Source: Stercorarius parasiticus
Taxonomy: Eukaryota; Chordata; Aves; Charadriiformes; Stercorariidae
Assembly (NCBI GenBank): GCA_013396915.1
Contig: VWZL01000877.1
Location: 562,995-626,994, forward strand
Direction of reading: 5' to 3'
Length of the DNA: 64,000 nucleotides
Shown one piece after another: positions 42,801 through 56,200 of this stretch. Each line of letters begins with the position of its first letter. Position 1 is the first letter of the stretch. The notes below the pieces were generated by a model. That model was not told where the DNA came from. It worked only from the letters and a program-made list of their open reading frames with translations, and did no database searches. The position numbers were made by a program, and so were the translations under genes.

Positions 42801-44479
42801 CACTTAACTTCTGCAATAGAGAAAAAAAAACCAACTTTAAAAAAGGATCAAGACTGTAAGAGCTGGAAGTATGTTAAAAAAACAAACAACAAAAAAGATC
42901 TTTAAAAGAGCTGTCTGAGCATCAAATATGGGAGAAGGTGTCAGAGACAACCACCAACTACAATGAAACAATTTTAAAAAATCACGTGCAAAAACCCACT
43001 ACATTCCAATAGAGGCCTGAAAAGTGGAAGAAACTACCACAAGAGGAGCACTTGACAGGTAAAGGGACAGTTGCACACAGTGATACATCTGGAGTCTTTA
43101 AAAGACCAACTCCAGATAAAGTCTGGGAGATAATGTCTGCAAAGGATTTTATCTGGAACCAGGGAAGTTTGAGGGAAACATCAGGAAGGCCTTAGAGCTT
43201 ATGTCTTAATTGATGCTTGTCTCCTGCCCAGAGGAGCAGTGCAGGAAACCATCAGCTCCCTCCCCGGCATGGAAGGGGAGGAAAGCAGAGAGGCTGAAGC
43301 ACCACCATCCCTACAAGAAGCAAGGAAAGGAGGCAACAGAGACACAAAGCATGTGTAGGGAGTGGGGAAGCCAAAGCATCCCCTATTGGAACAAAGCCCT
43401 GCAAGAAAAAGAAAAGGGCAGGAAGAAGAAGGAGATGGCATTTCATCAGTAAGAGTGTGGAGAAGGGTGGTGAAATCAAAAAAAAAAACCAACACCCAAA
43501 AACATTTGACAGGCTTTGGTCTCCCCTCTGGAACAAATACTCGAAAAGCTTGCCTTCAGGAACAGAGGAATTGTAATGTCAGAAAGAAAAGAGCATTTGA
43601 AACAAAGCTGGAAAAGGTTTTAGGGGTCTTCTGGTGATCATTTAGTAGAAGACAGCAGAAATTAACTTCAGCAACAATTCCTAAATTATGGATTTGTCTC
43701 ATGGCAGCCATTTTCCATCCCATTACAGACACACTTGACTGAGCACTAGATTTTGGCTGAACATCACCCTGAAGAAGGGGATTAGTCTGGGGAGAGGTTT
43801 TTCTGGGGCAGGAGACGGGGTGCAGTGGAAGGATGCATGGTGAGATTGTTTTGGTTTTCAGCAAAAACACTAAACATCATGATTTCTACCCACACTGCCT
43901 TGCACAGCAAACTGAGCTTCAATCCAGAAGACAACAACGGGTGAGAGTATGTGTGCGCCTTATTCCACATATTTGACAAGCAGTGTGGAATGAGGTGTGG
44001 CGAGTGGAATTTGTAACTCCAGCCCTGGCCAGGAACGATGGCTGGATGCCAACCACACCATAAAGGTCCTGTCATCTAAACTTCGAGCAAGGTCCTGAAG
44101 ATCCCGACATTTTCTCATATTGAGGTGTGCCACAGATATAGGAAAAAATATTATATTGTAGTCACAGGGTTTATAGCCACAGCAGTCTTACCTGCCACAT
44201 GCTTGCTTAACCCATCTCACAGTGACGAGCCTTACAAAGCGCTCAGCACCAGGTAGGTTTCACCGAGAATAATACGATCCTGCCAACAGCAACTTCACTT
44301 GGCCACAAGCAAGCATGGAACCTAGTGGGGGCAAAATGAAGCAAACCAGAAGATTCATCCCCGCGACTATGAAACCCAGAAGAAATCTGAACACATGGCT
44401 GAGCTTAAGCAGTAGCATTTACATTAGAAATGGTTTTAAACACAAAAAGGGAACTGAAGACAACCAGATAAACTCTAAT

Positions 44480-44760
44480 ACTCATGTGCAAATTAGAATC
44501 AATGATGACAATTGATTTTTATAAAGGGTCTAATGATATGGTGCAAACTAATTCCATCTGAAGCCTGGCACCATTTGGTATCTTTAATTCAGAAAAACCC
44601 TGAGCGCCTTTTTATTTCCTCTCCTTCTTCTGGCTCTTTTGCCATGCCGATGCTTGTTTGCATTACATCTATTTTGAGCTAAATTAAATAGGAGAAGCAG
44701 AGTTTTGATTCAGTAGTAGCAATAAATGGGGTTAGCCTGGCATTGATCTGTGTAAAGGGG
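44480..44760. promoter_or_regulatory. Candidate conserved element in intron 1
   Basis: Motifs include ATCAATGATGACAATTGATT (an imperfect inverted pair around ATCAATG/CAATTGAT), GTCTAATGATATGG, TCTTTAATTC, TTTGCATTAC and GAGCTAAATTAAATAGG. It is free of simple repeats. Confidence 0.27.
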
Positions 44761-46649
44761 CCAAAGCTAGGACTGCCAGAAGCAAAACGTGGTCAGTGAA
44801 CTCTACAGCACCAAGAGTGACCCTGCAGCTGAATTCCTAGCCCTGATTACAACAGAAAGAGACTTGCTTTCCTGAACAAAGAGTATTTCAGGCAGCAGAT
44901 TAGCAAGAGAAAGTCTAGTTGCAACAGCAGACTGAGGAAGTGGACCAAAAATAAGAACCACAGCACACTTCAGAGGATTTTAGAAAGCCTCTGAACAGTG
45001 CAAAACAAATACCTTTCTTGCTTTATGTTTCTTGTAAGCCAACACTAGACCCAAATGCTGAAGAAACTGTTTTTCTTTTGCCTCTCAGTTAAATAGCTTC
45101 AGTAAACGTGCAGCAGGAAAGATGAGCCAAACCCACGTTTAGGATAGCGCACTGACAAAGTTACCTCGCAGGCCAAGGCATTTGTCTTCCAGCCCTACAG
45201 AAAGGGAAATCATGTTTACTAGAAGAGGAAAGCATGATTTATAAAAGGGGACTTAAAATTCAGCCAGCAAATTTATACAGAAGGAGAATTTCACAATCCT
45301 TAGGAAACATGGATCAAATTCACTCGCTCTGTGGGTATTTGTGCTGTTGTGCAATGCAAAACAGCGAGAGCACAGCAGTAAATCTAGCCTCATGACTATC
45401 GAGTTTAATCGTCGTGCATCTACGATGGAGAACAAAGTGCCTCTTATTCCCGGCTGCACCGTGATCCCACCGGATTGCAGGCCAAGCAGGGTCAGTTCAA
45501 GCCGGCATTTGGCTACAGTCCGGCAGAGCTCTGGAACTGGCTGCTGCAAGGGTGAAACCAGCTCGCACCTCGCTCCCAGACGCTGGAATTGGCCACCCCA
45601 CAAGGTTGGAGTACACAAGGTGTTGAGTGCTTGCAGACATCCCCATCAGCACCTACCACTGCTGCTCCCACCACTTTGGCAGGTCCACTGGCGATTCGCA
45701 AGCCCTGTATGCAGCGAGAAGTTGTCGAGAAGCACAGCCCTGCCAAGCGATGCCAAGCTGCTGAGCAGCACGGCATCCTAGCCTCGGTTTTTGATCCAGG
45801 ACATTTGGGTGGCACTGGGCTGCGTGTCCAGAGCTCACCCTTGCTGGGAACCCTGAGGTGGGCCAGTTGCCCCATGGTGCCGCCCTACTTCTCACCCTGG
45901 CTTCACTAGGAGCAGTGGGCAACTCAGCAGGGAGAGAAAAACCAGAGACTCACTCATCATCACTACTTTGATTTTTAACCTATTTCTTTTATGTATTTTA
46001 CAATAAATGCTCGTTAACATGAGTGTTTCCTTAAAAACAAGGATCACAAAATACTGACCCATGTCAAATCCTGAGGAACGAGTCATTAAACGTCTTCAGC
46101 CCATTTTTCCCCCCCGCAAAGTCCCATAATGGATTTTTGCTTGTTGCTTCAACCAAATAGCAAGGGGCAAGGTGAGGGCACACAGAGGAAAGGGAGGGCG
46201 ACATAAAGAGTCTGTCAGTGTACCAGCAGCCTACAAAAAGTTAAGTCAGAAGTCTGCAAGACAGCACCCTATTTTTTTTAATGCTACTCATTTAACTTGC
46301 CACTCTTATTACGGGTTGATTGCACCCTTCGCTAGAGTTTTGTGGTGGCTGCAATGTCAGAGCATGGGACGTGGTTGTCACGACTGGGAACTTGCTGACT
46401 GATTTATGGAAGCTTACAAACCCACAAAACCAAAAGATATTTGTTATTCACTTACATTTGGAATGTTCCTTTCACCTCTCATTGAATAGTTCTCAGGCAA
46501 ATGAAAGTTTACTTCTAGTTCAAAATACAGCTTCCCTTTATAGAAGGGAGCCTAAGCATAATATACCTTTGATATGGAAATCACCCCACAATATCCCCCC
46601 TGAACAACTCAAGGTCAATATACCTACATCGGTAACAGCATCCTGAAAA

Positions 46650-47480
46650 TAAGCTGTCATTTTAACTGTTTAGCGGGCATTGAGACATCTCACATAGGTC
46701 GGTTCACTATTAAAAGCAGCAATTATTGTAAATTACGCTCTTCACAAGAGGAGTGGCCTAAACTTTAAATAGGTTATGATACCTGCCTGACCATTCATTT
46801 TAAATGAGGATAGCTGAGGGCTCAGACTCACCATTGTGCAGCAAAACAGCTGTGCAATTTAGGACTGCTTTTTTTTTTTTTAAACAACTCCTCTCCCCAA
46901 GGCTACCACCCCCTTGGCAGAGCTGGCAAAACAAACCGTATGCCCATGGCTCCCGTGTTCCAGTTCACAGCCTAAACACAGCAACTCAAATTGCTGGTGA
47001 CGATGACAGCACCCCAAAAATAATAATCCCTTGACCAAGGTTTGCTATAGCCGCTGAAGCGCAGGCACATGGTTCCTTTTGCTGACTCCGCAAGGGAGCA
47101 AAAGCCTTAAGCAAAGGAGGAGGGTGGCCGAGGGCAGTAATATCAAGTTACGATTTGCCAGGGCTTGTCCCTCAGAGAATGAAGTCTTGCATTTTAACCA
47201 TTTTTGGCACATTCCACATTCATTATTTTCAGGAGCTTTCTAGGATGTTTATGAAACAACTGCAAGGTAGGCAACTGAATTGACGGCGGCACAAAGAATG
47301 CCTTCCCACATTCCTCTCCCATGCTCTGCCGTCGAAATAAATGAGGATGTAGTTTATGTTTCTGTAATTACTGTTTGTTAAAAAGGAGAACAGGTTGTTA
47401 AATTATGGTAAGGAGTCCATGAGCTTTGAATACCACAGCAATGTAGATTTCACCGAATAAAGAGGATGGTTAAAACATTA
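46650..47480. promoter_or_regulatory. TEAD/homeodomain-rich candidate enhancer
   Basis: The first part (46660-46755) has CATTTTAACTG, CACTATTAAAAG and GCAATTATTGTAAATTACG. The second (47160-47320) has three TEAD/MCAT-type sites: CACATTCC at 47208-47215, GAATG near 47296-47300 and ACATTCC at 47308-47314, plus ACATTCATTATT. A stretch with little low complexity and no frame. Confidence 0.3.
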
Positions 47481-50133
47481 CTCAGAAGGAATCCATGCTC
47501 TGATATCACCCAGCATAAAACAATCTACCTTTAAAAATTCTTGATCTACCTAAACTTCTAAATGATCTAACTTTAAACGTTAATCAAACCAATCAATTGG
47601 AAATTGTTCCTTTTAGAGCTATTTTAACATAGGTGACATTCAGAACACTGTCAAGTTTCACTCAATTAAATACCGAAAGGATAATACTATACATTTTGTT
47701 TATGACTTTTTTGTACCATACATCATCTGCTGTTTGCTTTTAATCCTGCACTTCCCCCATTAAATACTTACAGTATTTATATAGCCTTGTAAAACTCCAG
47801 TACAAAAGAATAAGCAACAAGAACTTTCCCCCATACATTACTTACCAACTTAATTACGTAATGTAATGTGAAAGGTTTATGCACACCAGCTGGATCTCAT
47901 TATGGCTAAGTTCCTCTCTTTTTAAAGTGTACTTTATCTGGAATATGGAAGTCACTAAGAATTTCGCTTGAAAATACGCTGAGCTGGCATACACACAAGT
48001 TTATACTGCAGGACACTAACTCAATAAAAAGGTTCACAACAAGTCAAGTTTGTGGACGCTTATTTCTGAAGTTTAAAATGCACCAGCTAAATTTAAATAT
48101 ATGAAGCCAAGTATGGATTATGAACTGAACGACAGCCTATTTCAGTCTTCCCCTCCTAAGTATCACAGTAACCAGAGAGATGCTACTCCCTGTACAATAA
48201 AAAAAAACTAGCAAGAAAAACAAGAAAGGAAGAGTTTCAAGAGACCATTGATATCACCTCCCTACAGATCAATCAGTGCTAAGACTCAGAGGTGACTAAG
48301 ATGGATCTAAAAAGCAAGAGTTTCAGAGCGGTGAAGAATTCACTAGTAAGACCTTCAAAGAACACGTTATTGAATACCCAGCTGAACCACAGCAAACTTG
48401 TCGCACGCTTTGGTATCGCCAATTGACAGGTTCCAGCTCAATCGTGAGGCAAGAAGTGTGGTTTAATAAACGCAGAGAACAAAACCAAGCATAAAAAAAA
48501 AAATGATGTGCAGTGATTTTATTTTTGTTGTATATTTGACTGTAATTACTGTCTTAAGTACTTTAATTGCCTGGCATCTCCTCAAGTGCCTTGCCTGTGG
48601 GGAGGGGAGGCAGGGCAGTTTATAGTTTGTTACTAATGAATAAAGTACAAACAAGTTTACCTTGTCTGTAATCAACATTCCCATCAAAACCGTTTGAGAT
48701 GAAAATGCAAAGGGGTCTATTCACCCCACAGACCCAACGTGATTGTGTTAATATCTGCTTTTTATGATTAATGTCCTTCTGCCATGCCACTTACACCTCA
48801 GAGGGGGACCTGGCAAACATCTTTATAAGACCCACATAAGAAGCATCACCTACTCGCCCATACCTGTTCTCTTCTACAGACATCTGCTCTTGGCCACCGC
48901 TCTGGGGATGGGGTACGGGGACAGGCACCCCTCGGGTCTGCCCCCATATGACCTTCCTTGCATGCATTCTAGGTGAGAAAAGGAGGGGGAAGTATGTTCT
49001 GCTTTTTGCAAGCAAATCTGTACGGTCATTTACAATTGCTCTGGAATGACATGCATCCAGCCCCTCTCAGCTGGAAATAATTTTTGCCTGGAGTGGAAAT
49101 GGAGTGGAGGGAAACAAGAATGAGTGACAAAATGAAGCCCATGCAGGATAAAACAAAATATACTTGCCTGCTTCATTAAGAAATGATTAGACACAAGAAG
49201 CCATCAGTAAAAGTCAGCGCAGTTATATGAAGAAAATGGTAAAGCCAGGAGGATGGAGAAGCCAACTGCTATTTTTCACGATTAGTGAAACACACATAGA
49301 GTACGAATTTGGCCATTAGTCTTGGTTTTCCACTTAAATTGGTACAGGAGTCTGCTACTTTTAGGTAACACTGCATTCACAGGCCAGTAGACCATGCAGA
49401 CAGCAAGCGCAGCACCAGCAGAGCAAGCTTTCTCATGCGGCCATCAGCCTGTCCTGATGGTCAGGAGCTCAACCTCTGGGGCAAGGGCAGCTCTTCCCGC
49501 CCTGCAGCACTCAGGCTGCCAACAGGAGTGACAATTAGTGTCAGTGCTGGTGGCCTCCTCCACTGTGAGGACACTTGTCCACTAGGATCTGACTGAGACC
49601 ACTAATTTTCACATAAGTCACAAAAAACCCCTGCTTTAAGAACAGCTAATGGTTTTCTGTTACTACAGATAAGCACTTTGTTCCCCGACTCTCTTTTGTG
49701 CTAGATTGCTGGTGCAACCAGATTAACATCTCTTCCCAGCTTCCTCAGCCATGTAGGAAGCCACTAGGAAACTGAGTGTCTCCCCCTTACAGCCTTTAAG
49801 CAGCTGGCACACCATCTCCAACACTGCCATCTCCTATCTCTTGAAGCACAACTTCTTATTCTTATAGCATCGTCCCACTGACACGCACGCCATGGATGCT
49901 TTATGCTGTAGTGGCCACTTCTGCCATGATTTCCACCCCCCCACAGTACACCACATAGCTTTTATTTTCAAGTCACAAAAAACCAGCATATTCACCAGCA
50001 TCTCCAAAACACAGTATAACTGCTTTTACAAGAGCGCTCAAAGCATCCCCCTATCATTGCCAACAGGTAGACATTGTTGATCAGATGAACATCTCGCCTT
50101 GAGTAAGTTTCTTAGCAAGCGCATGACCACGCG

Positions 50134-50159
50134 CCTTGATACAGCTGCATGTATCAAGG
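50134..50159. repeat. 10-bp perfect inverted repeat at a CR1 5' junction
   Basis: The arms CCTTGATACA (50134-50143) and TGTATCAAGG (50150-50159) flank a 6-base loop GCTGCA. The right arm belongs to the start of the CR1 tail and the left arm lies in flanking DNA. Confidence 0.85.
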
Positions 50160-50283
50160 CCAGGCTGGATGAGGCTTTGAGCAACCTGGTCTAGTGGGAG
50201 GTGTTCCTGCCCAATGCAGGGGGGTTGGAACTAGATGATCTCTAAGGTCCCTTCCAACCCGAACCATTCTATGATTCTATGAT
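50153..50283 (+). mobile_element. CR1 LINE 3' end, plus orientation
   Basis: It runs from ATCAAGGCCAGGCTGGATGA through GAGCAACCTGGTCTAGTG and GGTTGGAACTAGATGATC to CCATTCTATGATTCTATGA. It is truncated at its 5' side and less decayed in its terminal repeat than the 16.5-kb copy, so it may be younger. A 10-bp perfect inverted repeat overlaps the 5' junction (listed separately). Confidence 0.93.
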
Positions 50284-53200
50284 ATAAAGCACAGAAGCAG
50301 ATGCTGTAAATACTGATCTGAGGTCTTCTGCTCATTAAGATGCATAGGGAGAAACTTGACAGAAGAGAGATCTGAAAAGAGCCTGTACGGAAGTTTAAAA
50401 TATATTTATGAAGAAGTGGACTACAGTATGATAGCAGCTTAACTTCTTCCCAAGAATAGGTTGCTGAAAGCTAGCATCCAGCCATCTACCAGGTCACGAG
50501 AACCAGCAAGAAATTCCTAACTTCTCAGAGCTTTGACCCTACATTTGTTTCCTTAGGGGAAAAAATGTGTGTTGATTAAGGACATCGCTAAGGCATTTAA
50601 GGTTCTCATATATAACATGAGCAGACTACCCTACAAAAAAACCAACAAAACCAACAGGCAGTAACATACAGAACAGACCAGCATACACAAGTCATTTTGG
50701 GTGCAGACAGCTACCCATGGAAATAATGCAACAAGCCTAGCATTCCACTAGGAAACTGCGAATCAGATAAACATGGGAAAAACAAGATTCTCCAACTGTC
50801 TCCTCTCTCTAGATCCCGTAAGCCTCCTGCGTTCCCTCCCATCACGCAGCAGAGCTGTTCTCTTCTCTTTTGAATCCAGGTGGGATGAAGCTGTCTTTGA
50901 AAGCAGGAACCCACCAAGGTTCTTCTCAGGAATTTTATGAAGTAGCTTGAAGGTTAATGGGGTAGATGACTAGTTTATACAGCACTTTGATCAAAAACAT
51001 GTTTCCTCAACTTCCTCACCGAGTTTTAATAAGATGTGAATGAGAAATTGATCCGGACACTTTAGTTTACAAGGAGTATTTCAAGTAGCTTGAGGAAACT
51101 AGTTTACTGTCTATTAGGCATAAAAACAAACACAATGCTCATAAGCCATTTTACAACAGCACTGACAGTGGACTTCTCTTGGTATACATACCCAAGAACC
51201 AACACTTCCTCTGACACAAAACTCTATAGGAAACCACTGGTTTAAATGCCACATTTTTTTAATGTTAAGGAAAAAAACCTTTAGATTTTAGTTTCCATAA
51301 GAGGCAATAATACAATGTACTTAATTTAAGTCATACTCATTTTCTTGTAACAAACTTTAGAGTTTAAGAAAACCAAGACTTACCCCCCCTTCACTGTTCT
51401 TTTACATTTTTCTCTAGCATTTCTACTTCAAAGAAAAAAATGCAGAATTCTTCTTTGCCATCCCTCTGGGTCTATCTTTTCCTTGATCAAATCTTGCTTC
51501 AGTGCACCTACTACATTTGTTATTTAGCATTAGGAGAGAAGGATTTTTTTTTTTTAATCCTAATTTCTTCCTCCAATTTTAGCCCCTCTCCAACCAGAAG
51601 CATTATTTCCCATCCCTTGAATCAATTAAACTAATCCAGCAGAAGCACACTGGTATACAGAAATTAATCTGGTTTCCAAACTGACATGCTGCAACAAGAT
51701 AGTTGGTAACGTTTTCTCACTCTGCTTTCCCTCTCCTCCTTGTTTTCCACTTCAACTTATTTCCAGATCTTTTTCTTCTCGCTAAATTCTTACCTTCTGC
51801 CTTCAAAATGCTGCTAGCACTGTTATTTAACCCCTGCTTTTTGACCTCCAGATAGGCTGGTAAGCTCATCTCCGCTCTCCTCTCCTCCTAAAAATTTAGT
51901 CCCTTCAGATAAAGGAGGTATAAGCTATTTCAGACCACTGCCATCAATGTTAAAGAGAATAAAAGGTTTTCAGACTAGGAATTGTTTTGGAGCTTTTTGG
52001 TTTTATAAAGAGTTGTGCAGGGGAAAAAAAAATAAATTAGTTTTTTTTCTTACAGTATTAGTTTACTTTTGTGGAGGAAAGCCTATGAAGACCCAAGCAG
52101 GCCAGAGCTGCGGGCTGCCAGCAGTGGTGCCCAGCATCCCCGCATGGTGTCTGCTCAAGGGGCTGCGTTGGTTTGTGCTGCAGCCTGAACTGATTCCCCG
52201 CAGGACTGACAGGGCTATGGAGGACTCAGCCACCCCACGCACCCAGCAGGGGCCCGCTGCTGGGAAGGCTCGGGGAGCTGGGTAGTCATTGTGGCTCTGC
52301 CACTGGTAACCTTCATAGAAGAATGCCAGAAAATCACCACACCTAAGCATTTTACAGAAACTAACATTGGTAAGATCACAATCCTGTAATAAAAGAGAAA
52401 AAAAAAAGTGTCCAGTGGAGTCAGTCCAGCACTTTACAGAATCAGAAATACTGTAACAAATTAGAATATTCGTCAGCTAAGTTAACAAGCACAGAAGTGG
52501 TGGTGGGGGGGTTGTTTTACTTTTTTTAGCATAAATTTGGACATGGGTCTCGTGAAATCTGAAAAATACAATGAATTATTTATCAGCAATTACATCTTTT
52601 CCTGGAAAGATATGGATTTGACCTGATGCTTTGGTATCTCTCAACAATTCAAACACCACACACAAGATTCTGGAAGTGTCTGCCATACGTTTTACATGAC
52701 TGCAACAATTACTACAATATCATTATCCTGTACTGCAAATCTAGCCTACCATTATATTCATGATCCTGAATATATTTATTAGCAGTTTGGAAATGAATAT
52801 ACCACATTGAGGAAAACTGGTTAAAATTTCACTTTAACACAGGCATGAGGAGTCCTTTCCTAATCAATTACCATAGTAAACTTTTTTTTTTTAAAAAAAG
52901 AAGTGTTGAATTATCCTCCTCCATACCATGGGGATACTTTTGCCATTTACATAGTAGTGTAGTACTACTTCCATACACCAATGCATTAGCATTTCAATTA
53001 ATACTGTGTTTATTATTTGAGTCATTGTACATTTTCAACTCAGTACCCATTTGGATATATTTGTACTTGCTAGTTACAATGAACCTGGCTTTTCCTTAGC
53101 TATTTTTTTTTTTGGCATTCCTTACTTTTGTTACTTTCCAATGCCCAGAAGTGAAGGGAACAGCTTATATTTAAATGTACTTTCAGTGGAAACAGCTGTA

Positions 53201-56200
53201 TCCAGGCTCTACTTAAGAGATATCAAAAAGTCTCACAATGTTTTATTTGAAACCAGCTGGCAGATGCAGGTGCATTTCAAAATAATGCATTTAAAAATAA
53301 ATTAAAAAAGGTAACTTGCAAAGACTTCTAAAAAGATAAAACCAGAAATAAGGCTGCTTTGGAAGTGTGTCAAATACCCCCAAAGGAAGGCAAAACTACA
53401 AAGATCTGACTGGACATTAAAGTTGTTTCTGCTTGTTAAAAATCAGACCGTTACTGTGTTACACAAACTGCTTTGGATTGGCAGCAGCTTGAGAAAGCAG
53501 ATTTTGAAGCAATTTAAGTCTGACACTGAAACCATGTTAGTCCCACTCTGCCCGTTTCATTTTCAGAGAGTACTTGGGCAAAAGAACCAGAGTCAATGGC
53601 TGGGGGATTTGCATTGCTATCCCTGCTAAGGAATATCACTTTTTACAGCATTTGTGCTGGAAAGAGATCATATTCCTACCAACATCGGTCCATTCTACAA
53701 AACTTAGTTCTCCTCATGTGGCTCCATGGACCACAGAGCTTTGCATTATCCCTTTTGCCTCCAAGAACAGTTACTTTTACGCTCCCAAGTTTGCCAGTCA
53801 CTGATTAGTGTGCATTTTCAGAGAGGGTTTTTGGTTTGGGTTTGTTTTTTTTTTCTTCAAAGAAACTGTATTTTCAAGGAGAGATAATGAGCAAGACACA
53901 TACTTCAGCATTACCAAATTAAAAGACAAGAGAAAGTGTGAAATACACTAAAAGGCTACACAGTTCTTTCTGTTCTGGTTATTTGCCAAAACCCACATGC
54001 TTAGGGCATTTTATTGTTTCCCGCCCCCGCCAAAAAAGCATTTTAAAGAATTGAGCAGAAATGTGAACCTGGTCTAGGGAGAGCTTCCAGAAACTAGCGT
54101 TATGACAGGAAAAAGACAACACGTTATCTAAACCCAAGATGGAAACTAGTACTGATAAACTTGATAAAAGCCTACACAGAGCATCATCTCCTGATCACCG
54201 CAAGTGCGGTCTGTTATAATTTTCTAGCTGACTCCTGTGATAAACAACTGCAGCCAGTGTCGCTGTCATATCTGAGATGAAGAGCACACAAGCATCCTTT
54301 ACATGAGCACTGCTAGTCAAAATTATTAGAAACACTGGGAAACCCTCAAAAAGGCAACCAATTCAAGCTGGTTCCCTCTCTATCTGACATTCACACACCG
54401 CTCGTACTACAGCTGTAGGTTTGTCTGTCACAGCATCTGTGCTCCCATTTATACTTTCCAACTTGTCAGCCTGACTCTCACAGTTAGGCCCTCCTAATTT
54501 GGCATCAAAACTATATGGGTTAATTACAGCACTTCAGATGACTCGCATACTTCCGAACAGGGCGATTTCAATACGAGGAAAGGAATTTATCAGGCATGTC
54601 ACAGGTAACAGCCAGCCCTTGTAAGAGGAGGAAGGAAGGAAGCTGTTTAAGCCCACTTCACCTTCCTCACTCCTCCTCTTCCCCACACTTCAGGCACAAG
54701 GAGGAAACAGTCTCAAGCCACCCCAAACCGAACTGGGGTGAGGAGGGCAACGCGAGTGGATTTCCCCTTCTCTTTTGTGCTAAAAACCCACATAGCCCAT
54801 ATTCCCACCCCCACGTTGGCCAGCCACACCACATGCTTCCGCTGCTTCTTTTCCAGGGGAGCTTTAAGCCAGAGGATGCTCGGTAATTAACCACTGATGA
54901 TTTCCTATTGCGCCTGAAAGTTTCAGTACTGTTCCTTTAGGTGCACTGCAGGCGCCTCACCTGAGAAACAAGACCTCACACCGGCAAAGCGAGCACAGGC
55001 TTTGCAGCTGGTAACCCTGCATCAGAGTAAGCGCTCAGGATGCCCACGCTGGACCTTAATCACTCAAAGTCAAAGCATCAGACACAGTTCGCTCTCCTTA
55101 CTCCTCTCCCTGCCACTATTGAAGCCTGGTAGAAACATATGGAGAAGACTCAGCAGCAGCTATATATATTGCTCCTGTGAGTAAAGGCTGAAGGGTGTTG
55201 AGAAACCGCTCTTGAAATTTCTCCAGCAATCCTTAATTTTAAACATAAACAGACATGCATTTAAAAAAAGACAAGCTTAAAATACAGTGGTGTTTTAGGG
55301 AAATCATTCGTTTATGCATCACACTTCTGACTGACAGATGCAAAAGCAGTAAGAGTGTACACAGGCGCCAAGCTGCAGGGAAGCCCGAGCTGTGGCTCCT
55401 TCATTAGAGGTAACAAGCACAAGAGTCCCAACTACACACCCTCCTCCCACGCCCCATATAGAAAAAAACCCAAACAACAAACTAAACCAAAAGACAGCAT
55501 CATCACACCCGGTTCCTGGGCACTGTAGAGAGGAGAGCGTGAAATGAAGCACTGTGCTAGAGATAAGTCTCAGCTCAGAAATCGCCCCAGCACCTCCACA
55601 AGACCTTTGGGATAAAAAAAAACAAAACCACCACACAAAACAGAAGGAAAGCCAAAATTCATCCTCACATCTCCCCTCCCATTAAAAAAAAAAAAAAAGA
55701 TTTCTTCCCTTCTCCTTTTGCAAGGCCAAGTGCTCCCACCTGTGCTACCTGAACAGCACCTACCAAACAAACTACCTACTCCCATCAGCTACCCCCACTA
55801 CCAAAATAGCTACACTCAAACCTCCTCCACTACTCCTACCTTGGGGAAGCTTCACCCAGGGATCTATAGTCCATTCCTCCCTGCAGATCCCATCAGCTTT
55901 GTCTTCCTGGACTCTTCTTGTTCTCCCAACGGAAAACCATGAGAGTATTACAGGAGAAGCATCGGTTTCACACTACTGGTGCCACTGTTCAAAGAGAAGT
56001 GATTATCCCTTGCCAAAATCTACATGATAACACATTATCCAAGCTGCGCTACCCAGTTTAAGTACCAGAAACACTGCAAACCACATCAGCACAGTGCTCC
56101 ACTCAGGCCAGGACAAGCAGCAATTCAGAAGTCCTGAGGAGGTGCTATAGCTCGAGTGTCTGTGCACAGGACTGTGTTATATGGAGCAGATATACCCTAA

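Noticed and set aside
45341..45781. 146-codon plus-strand frame
   Set aside because: No recognisable domain; equally open frames lie on the other strand; composition explains it.
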